Source: Variovorax sp. E3 (GTDB lineage: Bacteria; Pseudomonadota; Gammaproteobacteria; Burkholderiales; Burkholderiaceae_C). From it: a DNA stretch of 35,834 nt. The stretch is from NCBI RefSeq assembly GCF_016082275.1, contig NZ_MOWM01000069.1:1-35834 (forward strand), in the 5' to 3' direction. Position 1 is the first letter of the stretch. Every line of letters starts with the position of its first letter. Positions 7,586 through 19,100 of this stretch are shown piece by piece. Below the pieces are notes generated by a model. That model saw only the letters and a list, made by a program, of their open reading frames with translations. It did not search any database and was not told the DNA's origin. Position numbers and translations under genes: made by a program.

Positions 7586-7933
7586 TCAGTTGAACCAGCC
7601 CTGGCCCGAGAAGCCGCAGGCCATTTCCTCGAGCAGGCTGCGCCAGTACCAGCGGCTGGCGCAGCTGTCGACCAACGCGGTGTTCACGGGCTGCGTCGCC
7701 TGCTGCGTGGCCGGCGTCATGAAGCCCAGCGGGTCTTGCCGGGCCGCGGCGACTTCTTCCCCCTGGGTCTTCGGGGCCGGCATGTCGATGGCCGCGACGG
7801 CGTTCGACGCCCGCGTCCCGGTGCCGTCCGCCGGCGTGTAGGCCGCGCCCGCCGCGCCGCTGAATGCGAGCAGCGTGGCAATTGCACCGGCCAATGCCGC
7901 ATTGCGCAGCGTATTCGACTGTTTGAATTTCAT
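7586..7933 (-). CDS. Small secreted protein with two C-terminal cysteines, unknown function
   Basis: 115 aa from the ATG at 7933, which is preceded on the minus strand by GGGGAAACGACC as ribosome-binding site. A longer open frame upstream lacks such a site and starts mid-signal. A Sec signal peptide spans residues 1-30 (hydrophobic AALAGAIATLLAFSG, cleavage after AGA). The mature protein is about 85 aa with no recognized domain. It has Cys91 and Cys106 in a Trp-rich tail (RWYWRSLLEEMACGFSGQGWFN, given here in two parts: RWYWRSLLEEMAC and GFSGQGWFN). The cysteine pair could form a disulfide. It is convergent with dsbB across a shared terminator. No function is claimed. Confidence 0.7.
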   Translation of the reverse strand: MKFKQSNTLRNAALAGAIATLLAFSGAAGAAYTPADGTGTRASNAVAAIDMPAPKTQGEEVAAARQDPLGFMTPATQQATQPVNTALVDSCASRWYWRSLLEEMACGFSGQGWFN

Positions 7934-8277
7934 GGTCGTTTCCCCTTGATTGAAGGCATCGGAAAGAGACGCGCGGGCCGCGCGAAATCGATATTCCGCG
8001 TGCCATTTGCGCCTCGTATCATGCCCGCAATGCGCGGTCCATTTGGAAAATGTAGAAGCGCGTTTCACCGTGATCCAGTGCCAAAAGTCACGATGTGGTC
8101 ACCGCATGAATCGCGCGCGCCACGCTGTAAGACGATGGTGCCAAGGTCCATCGCGGGTCTTTAATTTTTCTTCAGTAAACGCAGCTAGGATGACAGCAGA
8201 CCCAAGGGTTCTTCTTTTTCCGGCGTTGAATTTCCGCGAAAACAATCCGCTTTTCAGCGCCCCTTTCTTTCTCCCGC
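7934..8277. other. Gene-free stretch upstream of macA
   Basis: These 344 bp separate the divergent secreted-protein gene and macA. The right half (about 8160-8270) is markedly AT-richer than the neighbourhood (TTTAATTTTTCTTC, GTTCTTCTTTTTCC) and probably holds the macA promoter. A TAGGAT at 8186-8191 could be a -10 box, but I find no convincing -35. No ORF with protein-like composition is visible. Confidence 0.5.
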
Positions 8278-9449
8278 ATGCCCAATACCCAACCCCGGCG
8301 ATCGCGCAAATATCTCATTGGCATTTCCGTTCTGGTCGTTCTGGCGGCCATTGCCTATTTCTCGCTGAGTCCCGCAAAAAAGGCCGACTACCTGACCGCC
8401 ACGGTGCAGCGCAGCGACCTCGAGAACGCGGTACTGGCCACCGGCGTGCTGCAGGCACTCAAGCAGGTGGAAGTGGGCGCACAGGTCAACGGGCAGCTCA
8501 AGTCGCTGAAGGTGGTGCTGGGGCAGGCCGTGAAGAAGGGCGACTGGCTCGCCGAAATCGACCCCGTCATTTCGCAGAACACGCTCGCGCAGGAGCAGGC
8601 CAAGCTCGACAACCTGCAGGCCCAGAAGCTCGCGAAAGAGGTGCGCATCAAGCAGGCGCAACTGAGCTGGACGCGCCAGCAGGAAATGCTCGCGCAGGAC
8701 GCGGCCGCCCGGCAGGACATGGAAACCGCCGACGCCGAACTGCGCGCGCTGCGTGCCGACGGCGTGTCGCTCGACGCGCAGATCCGCCAGCAGCGGCTGG
8801 CGCTGGCCTCCGCGCAGACCAACCTGTCGTACACGCGCATCATCGCGCCCATCGACGGCGACGTGGTGTCCATCAGCACGCTCGAAGGCCAGACCGTGGT
8901 GGCCTCGTTCCAGGTGCCCACGCTGATGAAGCTGGCCGACCTGTCGACCATGACGGTCAAGGCGCAGGTGTCCGAGGCCGACGTGGTGCGCGTGAAGGCC
9001 GGGCAGCCGGTGTACTTCACCATCCTGGGCGACCCCGACACGCGCTACCACGGCACGCTGCGCGCCGTGCAGCCGTCGCCCGAGAAGATCAACAACGCCG
9101 TGTTCTTCAACGCGCTGTTCGACGTGCCCAACCCCGACCGCACATTGCGCGTGGACATGACGGCGCAGGTCGCGATCCTGCTGGGCGAGGCCAAGCAGGC
9201 GCTGGTGGTGCCGCTGACCGCGCTGGGCAACCGCGACAAGGACGGCCGCCAGGAAGTGCGCGTGCTGAAGGCCGACCAGACCGTGGAAAAGCGCATGGTG
9301 CGCGTCGGCATCACCAACAACTTCCAGGCCCAGGTGCTGGAAGGCCTCAAAGAGGGCGACAGCGTCATCACCGGCGATGCCTCGGCGGTGTCGGAGCACG
9401 GTGACAACGCGGACGGCGGCAACAACGGCGGCGGCCGGGGCAAGCGCCC

Positions 9450-9453
<4 letters not shown>
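8278..9453 (+). CDS. macA: MacA-type periplasmic adaptor (membrane fusion protein)
   Basis: 391 aa. An N-terminal membrane anchor (ISVLVVLAAIAYFSL, about residues 17-31) is followed by a lipoyl-like half (VEVGAQVNGQLKSLKVVLGQAVKKGDWLAEID). Next come an alpha-hairpin of about 100 residues, the second lipoyl half (TRIIAPIDGDVVSIS) and beta-barrel domains. This is the MacA/HlyD-type adaptor that links an inner-membrane ABC transporter to an outer-membrane channel. The C-terminus ends in a Gly/Asn-rich tail (DGGNNGGGRGK). The stop overlaps macB by 4 bp (ATGA at 9450). The substrate (macrolide, siderophore, lipopeptide) cannot be deduced. Confidence 0.93.
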
Positions 9454-11448
<1,995 letters not shown>

Positions 11449-11456
<8 letters not shown>

Positions 11457-12846
11457 CGCGCGTCTTCATCTGGGGGCCGTGGCCGCCGCTGCCATATTGG
11501 CGCTCGGCGGGTGCACGCTGTTCAAGCCCGAACAGCGCGAGCAGCGGCCGTTGAACGTGCCGCAGGCCTGGCAGCAACAACAACCCGCCGCCCTGAACGC
11601 GGCTGCGATGCCGGCCGACAACTGGTGGTCGAGCTTCGGCGACCCGCAGCTCGACGCGCTGATCGACAACGCGCTGCGCACCAACAACGACCTGGCCGTC
11701 GCGGGCATACGCGTGCAGCGGGCGCAGTTGCAGGCGGGCATTGCCAACACCAACCTCACGCCGGGCGTGGTGGGGCAGGCCGCCACCAGCCGCAGCTACG
11801 ACCTGAAGCGCGGTGGCGTGGCCGGCTCGGCATCGAGCTCGCTGGTCACCTTGAGCTACGAGCTCGACCTGTGGGGGCGGCTTGCCGCACTGCGCAGCGC
11901 CGCCGACTGGGAACTGCAAGCCACCGAGTCCGACCGCCGCGCCGCCGCGCTGGCGCTGGTCGGCACGACGGCCGGGCTCTACTGGCAGACCGGCTACCTC
12001 AACCAGCGCATCGCATTGAGCGAGGCGGGCATCGAAGACGGCCGGCGCATTCTGGCGCTCGTGCGCACCAAGTACGCGGCGGGCGCGGTGTCGGGGTTGG
12101 ACGTGGCGCAGGCCGGCCAGAACCTCGCCACGCAGGAGGCGGCGCACACGCAGCTGCTGCAGCAGCGCGTCGAGGCGCGCAATGCGCTGGCGATTTTGTT
12201 CGACCAGCCGCCGGTGCCGCCGGGCGCGGAACCGGCGCGCTTGCCCGATACCGCGCTGCCGGCCATCGATGCCGGCGTGCCGGCCCGCCTGCTGGGCCGT
12301 CGGCCCGATCTGCGGGCGGCCGAGTCGCGGCTGCGGGAGTCGCTGGCGAATGTGGACGCCACGCGCACCGGCTTCTATCCGACGCTGAGCCTGACCGGTT
12401 CGCTCGGTACGTCGAGCACGGCGCTCGGGGAGCTGCTGAAGAACCCGGTGGGCACGTTGGGCGCCGGGCTGGCCTTGCCGTTCCTGCAATGGAACACGGC
12501 GCGGCTGTCGGTCGGCGTGTCGCAGACGCAGTACGAAGAAGCGGTGCTGGGTTTCAGGCAGTCGCTGTACACGGCGCTGTCGGAAGTGGAAAACGCGCTG
12601 TCGTCGCGCACGCAGCTGCGCGATGAAAGCGTCAAGCTGGTGCTGGCGCTGCAGCAGGCGCAGCGCGCGGAGAACTTGTCCGAGGTGCGCTACCGGGCCG
12701 GCGCGACCGCGCTCCAACCGGTGCTCGACGCCAAGGACCGGCGTCGCACGGCGCAGGTGTCGCTGGCGCTGAACCGGCTGAACCAGTTCAACGCGACGAT
12801 GACGCTGTACAAGGCGCTGGGCGGCGGTGCTGCGGCCGGCGCGTAG
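11449..12846 (+). CDS. NodT/OprM-type outer-membrane efflux lipoprotein
   Basis: 465 aa from GTG 11449, chosen because it gives a clean lipoprotein signal (MSSARLHLGAVAAAAILAL, lipobox LGGC with Cys22). An upstream in-frame start at 11413 would bury the signal. The mature part has two TolC-like repeats, with DNWWSSFGDPQLDALIDNAL early and RPDLRAAESRLRESLANVDATR in the middle, as in NodT-family channels. It is the outer-membrane exit duct for the MacAB pump encoded just upstream. E. coli macAB lacks a dedicated channel and uses TolC, so this operon is self-contained. Confidence 0.94.
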
Positions 12847-12861
12847 CTCGCGCCGGGGCGC

Positions 12862-13554
12862 TCACAGCGGCAGCGTGTCGAAGGCCGCGTAGACCGTGGC
12901 CAGCCACGACTTCACGCGCTGGCGCTCCAGCAGCCCGAGCGCATGCGCGCCTTCGCGGTCGTGCACGGCCTTCCAGAAGCTCGTGTTCTGCGCATCGATC
13001 TTGCGCATGCTGGCCTCGTGCAGACGGGGCAGCGCGATCACGCGTGCGCCATTGGCCGTGGCCTTCGACAGCGACTGCGAGCCCAGCAGCATTCCGAAGT
13101 CGCTGCCGCGCCCGTAGTTCTGCACCACGATGTAGTTGGGCCGGTTGCCGAAGGTGTCGATCAGCGTGCCGAGCAGGTCGGTCGAGTCCTTGCCGTCGTC
13201 GAGCACGTGCCAGAAGTTGACGGTGACGCCGATTTCGGCGAACACGTCGAACAGGTCCGACTCCTTGATCCAGCGCGACAGCGGCGCCAGCGTTTGCGCG
13301 GCAAGGTCGACGATCACGCGTTGCTGCGGGTTGCTCTCGAAGCCGTTGACCACGGTGTCCAGGCCCTCGAAGCTGTCGACCACCACGGGCGACGCGAAGC
13401 CTTCGTAGAAGCGCGTGAACGAGCTGTGCGAGCGGTCGGTGTCGAAGCCCGTGAAAGGCCGGCTGTGGTCGATGAAGTACTGGGCCAGCACGCGTGCCGT
13501 GACCGACTTGCCGACGCCACCTTTCTCGCCGCCAATGAAGTTAATCGAGCTCAT
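12862..13554 (-). CDS. Orphan ParA/MinD-like P-loop ATPase
   Basis: 230 aa. The deviant Walker A with the signature lysine is KGGVGKS (residues 11-17), and VIVDLAAQTLAPLSRW is a plausible Walker A-prime/switch region. This places it in the SIMIBI ParA/MinD/CobQ superfamily, near proteins often annotated as mobilization or nucleotide-binding proteins. No ParB, MinE or Walker-type partner gene is adjacent and no parS-like repeats are evident. It lies 73 bp downstream of hipA on the same strand. A TAGAAT (13605-13600, minus) could be its own -10 box, but the -35 is poor. The role is unknown; genuine partitioning is not supported by context. Confidence 0.8.
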   Translation of the reverse strand: MSSINFIGGEKGGVGKSVTARVLAQYFIDHSRPFTGFDTDRSHSSFTRFYEGFASPVVVDSFEGLDTVVNGFESNPQQRVIVDLAAQTLAPLSRWIKESDLFDVFAEIGVTVNFWHVLDDGKDSTDLLGTLIDTFGNRPNYIVVQNYGRGSDFGMLLGSQSLSKATANGARVIALPRLHEASMRKIDAQNTSFWKAVHDREGAHALGLLERQRVKSWLATVYAAFDTLPL

Positions 13555-13627
13555 GAGTTGCTGTTGCCTCTGCTGGGTTGAGGGGTGAAGGGCGAATTCA
13601 TTCTAGGGCGCCGGTTTTGCGGCTTTG

Positions 13628-14923
13628 CTATTTGCCGCGCCGGGCCATGGCTTGCAGCAAGGGGTGTGCCTGCAAGCGCTGCTGCAACCGTTTCTTCCAC
13701 GGCGCGGGCAGCGTCGAGGCGTCGATCATGGCGGGCCACTCGTCGCGCGCGAGCCGCGCCGTGTCGGCCACGACGCGGCGCACCAGCGGCTCGTGCAGCC
13801 CGGTCGAAAAGCAGAAGGCGCGCACGTTGGCGGGCGTGAACAGGGCCGTGCGCTTGCCGTTGCCGGTGGCGGCCGAAGGGAGCAGCGGCAGCGCATGGCC
13901 GTCGACGCCCTGCATCGCGGCATAGGCCACGATGTCGTAGGCCGGCGCGAGTGTCGGCGAGATGCCGTCGGGGTACAGCACGCCGAAGTTCTTCAGATGC
14001 GCGTCGGGATTGCCGAGCAGGTCGTTCACCACCAGGCGGCGCAGCAGCTCGAGCACGGCCTCGTCGCCCAGCGACGGAAAGGCGCGCATGGCCAGCGCCA
14101 TGTCGAGGTAGCTCGCGCTGTACTTGCGCATCGGATCGATGGCCAGCACCTGCGCGAAGTCCTCGAAGTGGATGCGGCGCGCGCCGTCGCGGTCGAAGCG
14201 CGTCACGGCCAGGAACTCGGGCTCGTCGGGCAGCGCGTAGCTGTGTTCGGCGGCAATGGCCGAGAGCGGCGCCAGTTCGGCATGGCAGACCTCGACACCC
14301 GCGGCGCCCGCCATCTGCAGCGACAGCATTTCGAGCTGCGGCATGTGCGGCCGGCCCGCGACCGGTAGCTTGGCGATGACCCGCGTGCTCGCACCGGCCC
14401 GCGTGCGGGCGACGTACCTGCCGCCCTGGCGGCGCAGGCCGAGCTTGGGCTGCACGCCGGAGACCGAAATGCCCTGCGGCATCGGCAGCTCGACCACCGA
14501 CATCTCGAGCGCGTCCTGGTCCTGCGTGACGAGCCGCTGCAGCGTGCCGCGATCGACCGACACAGGCTTGGCGCTGACCGCGCCGGGCAGGTCGCCGCCG
14601 CAGGCCGCGAGCAGCTCGAAGTGGTCGTTCTCGTGGCAGCCGCGCAGTTGCGCGATGTGGCTGCGCAGCACGCCTTCGGGCAGCAGGTTCTGGAAGAAGC
14701 CGGGCAGCGGGCCGCCCTGGGCGTTGAACAGCGGGTTCTTGACGTCGCTCCACAGCGCCGCCTGCGCCGCCGGGTCGCTGGCGACCATCGAGAGCGACAG
14801 CACCTCGGGCGGCGGGTTGGCCACCACCTCGGGTTCGGCCACGAAGCGGCACAGGTCGGCGTACTGGAACAGCTTGCCGAAGCGGCGCGCGCCGAGCGAG
14901 ATCTCGAGGATCTTGACGTTCAT
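13628..14923 (-). CDS. hipA: HipA-family serine/threonine kinase toxin
   Basis: 431 aa, near E. coli HipA (440). The N-terminal HipA subdomain has PGFFQNLLPEG (residues 74-84). The SVSGVQPKL segment (153-161) is the ATP/activation loop region. The catalytic motif NPDAHLKN (305-312) supplies Asp307 and Asn312, and APAYDIV gives the Mg-binding Asp330, matching the known D309/N314/D332 spacing in E. coli HipA from memory. HipA kinases phosphorylate an aminoacyl-tRNA synthetase (GltX in E. coli) and cause growth arrest. The start overlaps the antitoxin stop by 4 bp, the usual hipBA coupling. All catalytic residues appear present. The target here is inferred, not known. Confidence 0.93.
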   Translation of the reverse strand: MNVKILEISLGARRFGKLFQYADLCRFVAEPEVVANPPPEVLSLSMVASDPAAQAALWSDVKNPLFNAQGGPLPGFFQNLLPEGVLRSHIAQLRGCHENDHFELLAACGGDLPGAVSAKPVSVDRGTLQRLVTQDQDALEMSVVELPMPQGISVSGVQPKLGLRRQGGRYVARTRAGASTRVIAKLPVAGRPHMPQLEMLSLQMAGAAGVEVCHAELAPLSAIAAEHSYALPDEPEFLAVTRFDRDGARRIHFEDFAQVLAIDPMRKYSASYLDMALAMRAFPSLGDEAVLELLRRLVVNDLLGNPDAHLKNFGVLYPDGISPTLAPAYDIVAYAAMQGVDGHALPLLPSAATGNGKRTALFTPANVRAFCFSTGLHEPLVRRVVADTARLARDEWPAMIDASTLPAPWKKRLQQRLQAHPLLQAMARRGK

Positions 14924-15243
14924 GGCGACGAAGGCGGCGAACGTCGCTTGACGTACGGCGGAGCGGGCGCCTGCGCCACCGCATGGCCCACGCGCGTGGC
15001 GACGGGGCGGTAGCCGGCGTCGGTGCCCGTGGCCTCGCCGAAGCCCTTGGGTGCGAGCTGCAGTTCGAGCCCCAGCGCATCGACCAGCGCCAGCAGCGAC
15101 GACAGCTGCGGATTGCCGCGCAGGCTCAGCGCATTGCGCACCGAGCGCTCGGTGAGGCCCGAGCGCAGCGCGATCTCGGCATTCGAGAGGCCGGCAGCCT
15201 CGCGGCGGGCGGTCAGGGCGGTGATGAGTTCCTGCTTTTGCAC
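14920..15243 (-). CDS. hipB: HipB-like XRE-family antitoxin
   Basis: 107 aa. A helix-turn-helix of the XRE/Cro type covers residues 5-65 (TARREAAGLSNAEIALRSGL then TERSVRNAL). A low-complexity tail (residues 70-107) follows, unlike the compact 88-aa E. coli HipB. It should neutralize HipA and repress the operon by binding sites upstream. Two near-identical 14-bp sites at 15244-15286 are strong candidates. The start is the Met next to the operator, with no Met upstream. Confidence 0.88.
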   Translation of the reverse strand: MQKQELITALTARREAAGLSNAEIALRSGLTERSVRNALSLRGNPQLSSLLALVDALGLELQLAPKGFGEATGTDAGYRPVATRVGHAVAQAPAPPYVKRRSPPSSP

Positions 15244-15286
15244 GGAAAGATAATACCGAAAATGCAGTTTCAGGAAATATCTTTCC
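15244..15286. promoter_or_regulatory. Paired inverted operator candidates for HipB
   Basis: GGTATTATCTTTCC on the minus strand (15257-15244) and GGAAATATCTTTCC on the plus strand (15273-15286) match at 12 of 14 positions and face each other. Their outer arms form a perfect 10-bp inverted repeat, CGGAAAGATA (15243-15252) and TATCTTTCCG (15278-15287), separated by 25 bp. They lie directly before the hipB start, where HipB dimers repress hipBA in E. coli. Binding is inferred. Confidence 0.6.
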
Positions 15287-15321
15287 GAATGACCCTTGTG
15301 TCCATGCGACTGCCGGGCCGC

Positions 15322-16080
15322 CTACTTGGGCACCAGCGTGAAGAAGGGCATGACCACGCCCATGATCCAGTTCTGGCCGAAGTCGAGCGCCGCGCGGCGG
15401 TATTTCTCGTCGGCCTGGGCGGCCATCAGGTCGAGCCGGGCCACCACCTTCGACAGTTCGCGGTCGGCCACGAGGTTGCGCCCGCGCTCGCTGATCTCGG
15501 TGGCCAGCAGCAGCGGCTGGCCGTCGGGGCCGGTCTTGGAGGAGATCAGCCAGAGCGAGATCTCGAAGTTGCGCGCCGCGCGAAAGCTGTTCTCGGCGTT
15601 GATGCCGTCGATCATGGTCTGGTCCCATGTGTCGCCGTTGGCCTGCTTGAGCATGGTGGCCCAGCCGTACACCAGCGCCGCCACGCGGTCGCCCTGGTAG
15701 GCCTGCGGTCCGGTCTCGAAGGCCAGCCGGATGGCGTCGATGCCGCTGGCGCCGCGCAGCTCGGGCGGGGGCGGGCCCTTGAGCACGGCGTCCCAGGTGT
15801 GCTGGGTGGCTTCGTCGAGGCTGGCGGCGGACTTGCGCCATTCGCGCGGATTGCGCTTGTAGAGGGTGGACTGCACGCGGCGCACCGACTGGAGGTTGTC
15901 GCGCAGCGAGAGGTTGGCGATGCGGTTGGCGCCGGACTGCATCCACTCCTGGCTGGCGTAGGGCTCGGCGCGCTCGGTGGAGCGGACCGACGCGCAGCCC
16001 GCCGTGCCCAGCAGGACGGCCGCGCCCGCCAGCAGGCAGACGCCTCGGGCCGCAAGGGTTGAAACCGGGGAATAGCTCAT
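15322..16080 (-). CDS. Predicted lipoprotein of unknown function
   Basis: 252 aa. A lipoprotein signal runs to Cys29 (VCLLAGAAVLLG, lipobox TAGC), followed by a soluble, mostly helical domain. Segments such as QEWMQSGANRIANLSLRDNL, WDAVLKGPPPPELRG and WDQTMIDGINAENSFRAARN show no motif I recognize. It ends IMGVVMPFFTLVPK. Asp is absent at +2 (CAS), so outer-membrane sorting is likely. It is divergent from smc with about 115 bp between. The CDS is convincing by signal, composition and length, but I assign no function. Confidence 0.75.
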   Translation of the reverse strand: MSYSPVSTLAARGVCLLAGAAVLLGTAGCASVRSTERAEPYASQEWMQSGANRIANLSLRDNLQSVRRVQSTLYKRNPREWRKSAASLDEATQHTWDAVLKGPPPPELRGASGIDAIRLAFETGPQAYQGDRVAALVYGWATMLKQANGDTWDQTMIDGINAENSFRAARNFEISLWLISSKTGPDGQPLLLATEISERGRNLVADRELSKVVARLDLMAAQADEKYRRAALDFGQNWIMGVVMPFFTLVPK

Positions 16081-16161
16081 GCCCTGACGTTATCATCCAC
16101 GGCTGGGGCGGCGGCCTGCCTTCAAGCTGCGGGGCCGTGCAATTTTCCTTACAAATCAATA

Positions 16162-16181
16162 CCTTGGCGCTATAGCCAAGG
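16162..16181. promoter_or_regulatory. Inverted repeat just upstream of smc
   Basis: CCTTGGC (16162-16168) and GCCAAGG (16175-16181) are perfect 7-bp arms around GCTATA. The repeat ends 14 nt before the GTG start of smc. It could be an operator over a weak TATAGC -10 box, or an mRNA hairpin whose right arm hides the purine-rich AAGG. Only the symmetry is seen. Confidence 0.35.
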
Positions 16182-16195
16182 CAGGCCGACAAGTC

Positions 16196-19100
16196 GTGCG
16201 TCTTAATTCCATCAAGCTTTCGGGCTTCAAGTCGTTCGCCGAACCCACCAACTTCCTGCTGCCGGGCCAACTGGTGGGCGTCGTCGGGCCCAACGGTTGC
16301 GGCAAGTCGAACATCATGGATGCGGTGCGCTGGGTGCTCGGCGAGTCGCGTGCGTCGGAGCTGCGCGGCGAGTCGATGCAGGACGTGATCTTCAACGGCA
16401 CGACCACCCGCAAGCAGGCCAGCCGCTCGAGCGTGGAACTGGTGTTCGACAACGCCGACCATCGCGCCGGCGGTCAATGGAACCAGTTCGGCGAAATCGC
16501 GGTGCGCCGCGTGCTCACGCGCGACGGCACCAGCAGCTACTACATCAACAACCAGCCGGTGCGCCGCCGCGACGTGCAGGACGTGTTCCTGGGCACCGGC
16601 CTCGGGCCACGCGCCTACGCCATCATCGGGCAGGGCACGATCAGCCGGATCATCGAATCCAAGCCTGAAGAACTGCGCCTGTTCCTCGAAGAAGCCGCGG
16701 GTGTTTCGAAGTACAAGGAACGCCGCCGCGAAACCGAGAACCGCCTGGGCGACACGCGCGAGAACCTCACGCGGGTCGAGGACATTCTTCGCGAACTCAA
16801 CGCCAACCTCGAGAAGCTCGAGAAGCAGGCCGAGGTGGCCGCGCGCTACAACACGCTGCAGGGCGACGCCACGAAGAAGCAGCACCAGCTGTGGTTCTTG
16901 AAGCGCAGCGAAAGCAACGCTGATCAGGCCAAGATCAAGGCCGATTCCGAAAAGGCCATCAACGACCTCGAGTCGCGCACGGCCGACCTGCGCCGCATCG
17001 AGTCCGAACTCGAAACCGTGCGCCAGGCCCACTACGGCGCCGGCGACCTGGTGAACCAGGCGCAGGGCAAGCTCTACGAAGCCAGTGCCGAAGTCGGCCG
17101 GCTCGAAGGCGAGATCCGCTTCGTGGTCGAAGGCCGCCAGCGCGTCGAGCAGCGGCTCGTGCAACTGCGCGAGCAGATGGGCCAGTGGGGCCGTCGCCGC
17201 GAAGAGGCCGAAACCGAAATCGAAACGCTGGCCGGTGCGGGCGTCGACGCCGAAGAGCAGGCCATCCTGCTGGCCGCCCAGCTCGAGGAACACGACGCGC
17301 GCATGCCCGAGCTCGAAGAAGCCGTGCAGCGCGCGCAGGACCAGGCCAACACCCAGCGCACGACCGTGTCGCAGGTGCAGCAGCAGATCCAGGTGCTGGC
17401 CGCCGACCAGCGCAACATCGAAGAACAAAGCCGCCAGCTCACGCAGCGCAGCGAACGCCTGCGCGCCGACCAGAACGCGCTGGCCGCGCCCGACGAGGCC
17501 CGCCTGCTCGACATGCAGGAGCAGCACGCCGCCGCGCAAGAAGCCGCGAGCGAAGCCGACGCGCGCCTGCAGGAGCTGCAAGAATCGGTGCCGCAACTCG
17601 ACGACGACCGCCGCGCCAAGCAGCAGGCCGTCAACACCGAGGGCGCCCGCCATGCCGAGTACTCGGCCCGCCTCGATGCGCTGCGTGCCCTGCAGGAAAA
17701 GGTCAAGACCGACGGCAAGCTCGCCCCGTGGCTCGCCAAGCACGGCCTCGAGGGCATGCAGGGCCTGTGGAGCCGCATCCACATCGAGCAGGGCTGGGAA
17801 AGCGCCCTCGAAGCCGCGTTGCGCGAGCGCCTGGGTGCGCTCGAAGTCAGTCGGCTGGAGATGGTGCGCGCCTTCGGCAACGACGCGCCGCCGGCCAAGC
17901 TCGCCTTCTACAGCCCGCCGGCCGCCGGCGTGCCCGAAGGCACGGCCACGCTGCCGCGCCTGTCGGGCCTGCTGCGCCTGAACGATGCCGGCCAGCAAGC
18001 CCTGCTGAACGACTGGCTGCACGGCTGCTACACCGCCGACAGCTTCGAGGACGCGCTGGCCCAGCGCGGCACGCTGCAAGCCGGCGAGGTGATCTACGTG
18101 AAGAGCGGCCATGCCGTGTCTTCGCACAGCGTCAACTTCTACGCGCCCGATTCCGAGCAAGCCGGCCTGCTGGCCCGCCAGCAGGAAATGGAAAACCTGG
18201 AGCGCCAGCTGCGCGCCCAGACGCTCATCAACGAAGAAGCGCGTACCGCGCTGGTCCGCGCCGAAGCGGCGTATGCCGATGCCGCGCAGCGCCTGGTGAC
18301 CGCGCGGCGCGAAGCCGCCGAAACGCAGTCGCGCGCGCATGAGCTGCAGGTCGAGACGTTGCGCATGACGCAGCTCGCCGAGCAGACCCGCGCGCGCAGC
18401 CAGCAACTGGCCGCCGATCTCGGCGAAGTCGATGCGCAGCTCGAAGAACTGCAGGAGCGCCGCATTTCCGCCGAAGGCCGCTTCGAGGAACTCGACATGC
18501 AACTGGCCGACAGCCAGGAGCGCCACGCACAGCTCGATGAGCGCGTGATCGAGGCCGGTCGCGCGCTCAACGCCAGCCGCGAACAGCACCGCAGCCTCGA
18601 GCGCCAGGCTCAAGAGGCGACGTTCTCGCAGCGCACGCTCGAAGCGCGCCGCGCCGAACTCAACCGCTCCATCGAAACGGCCGCCCAGCAGGTCGTGGCG
18701 CTGACCGACGAAGACGAGCGCGCCCGCGCCGAACTGAGCCGCCTGTCCGACGCCGCCGCGCAAGCCGGCCTGCAGGACGCGCTGTCGCTCAAGCTCGAAC
18801 GCGAGACCGCGTTGGGCGCCGCGCGCAGCCAGTACGACGACCTCACGCTCAAGCTGCGCGCCAGCGACGAACGCCGCCTGCAGCTCGAACGCGAACTCGA
18901 TCCGCTGCGCCAGCGCATCACCGAGTTCCAGCTGAAGGAGCAGGCCGCGCGCCTGGGCGTCGAGCAATACCAGCAACTGCTGGACGATGCCGGCGCCGAC
19001 CTGGAGGCTGTCGAGCTGTCGATCGAAACCGACAAGGTGAAGCTCACCGGCCTGCAAAGCGAAATCGACCGCCTGAACCGCGAAGTGGTCGCGCTCGGCG

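Noticed and set aside
8000..8030. Possible sigma-54 promoter (TGGCAC on the minus strand)
   Set aside because: The required GC at -12 with correct spacing is missing.
7934..8068. N-terminal extension of the small secreted protein to 160 aa
   Set aside because: It would place the signal peptide internally and lacks a ribosome-binding site, whereas ATG 7933 has a good one.
13600..13630. A separate promoter for the ParA-like gene (TAGAAT)
   Set aside because: No acceptable -35 box at 16-18 bp; mentioned only as a weak possibility.
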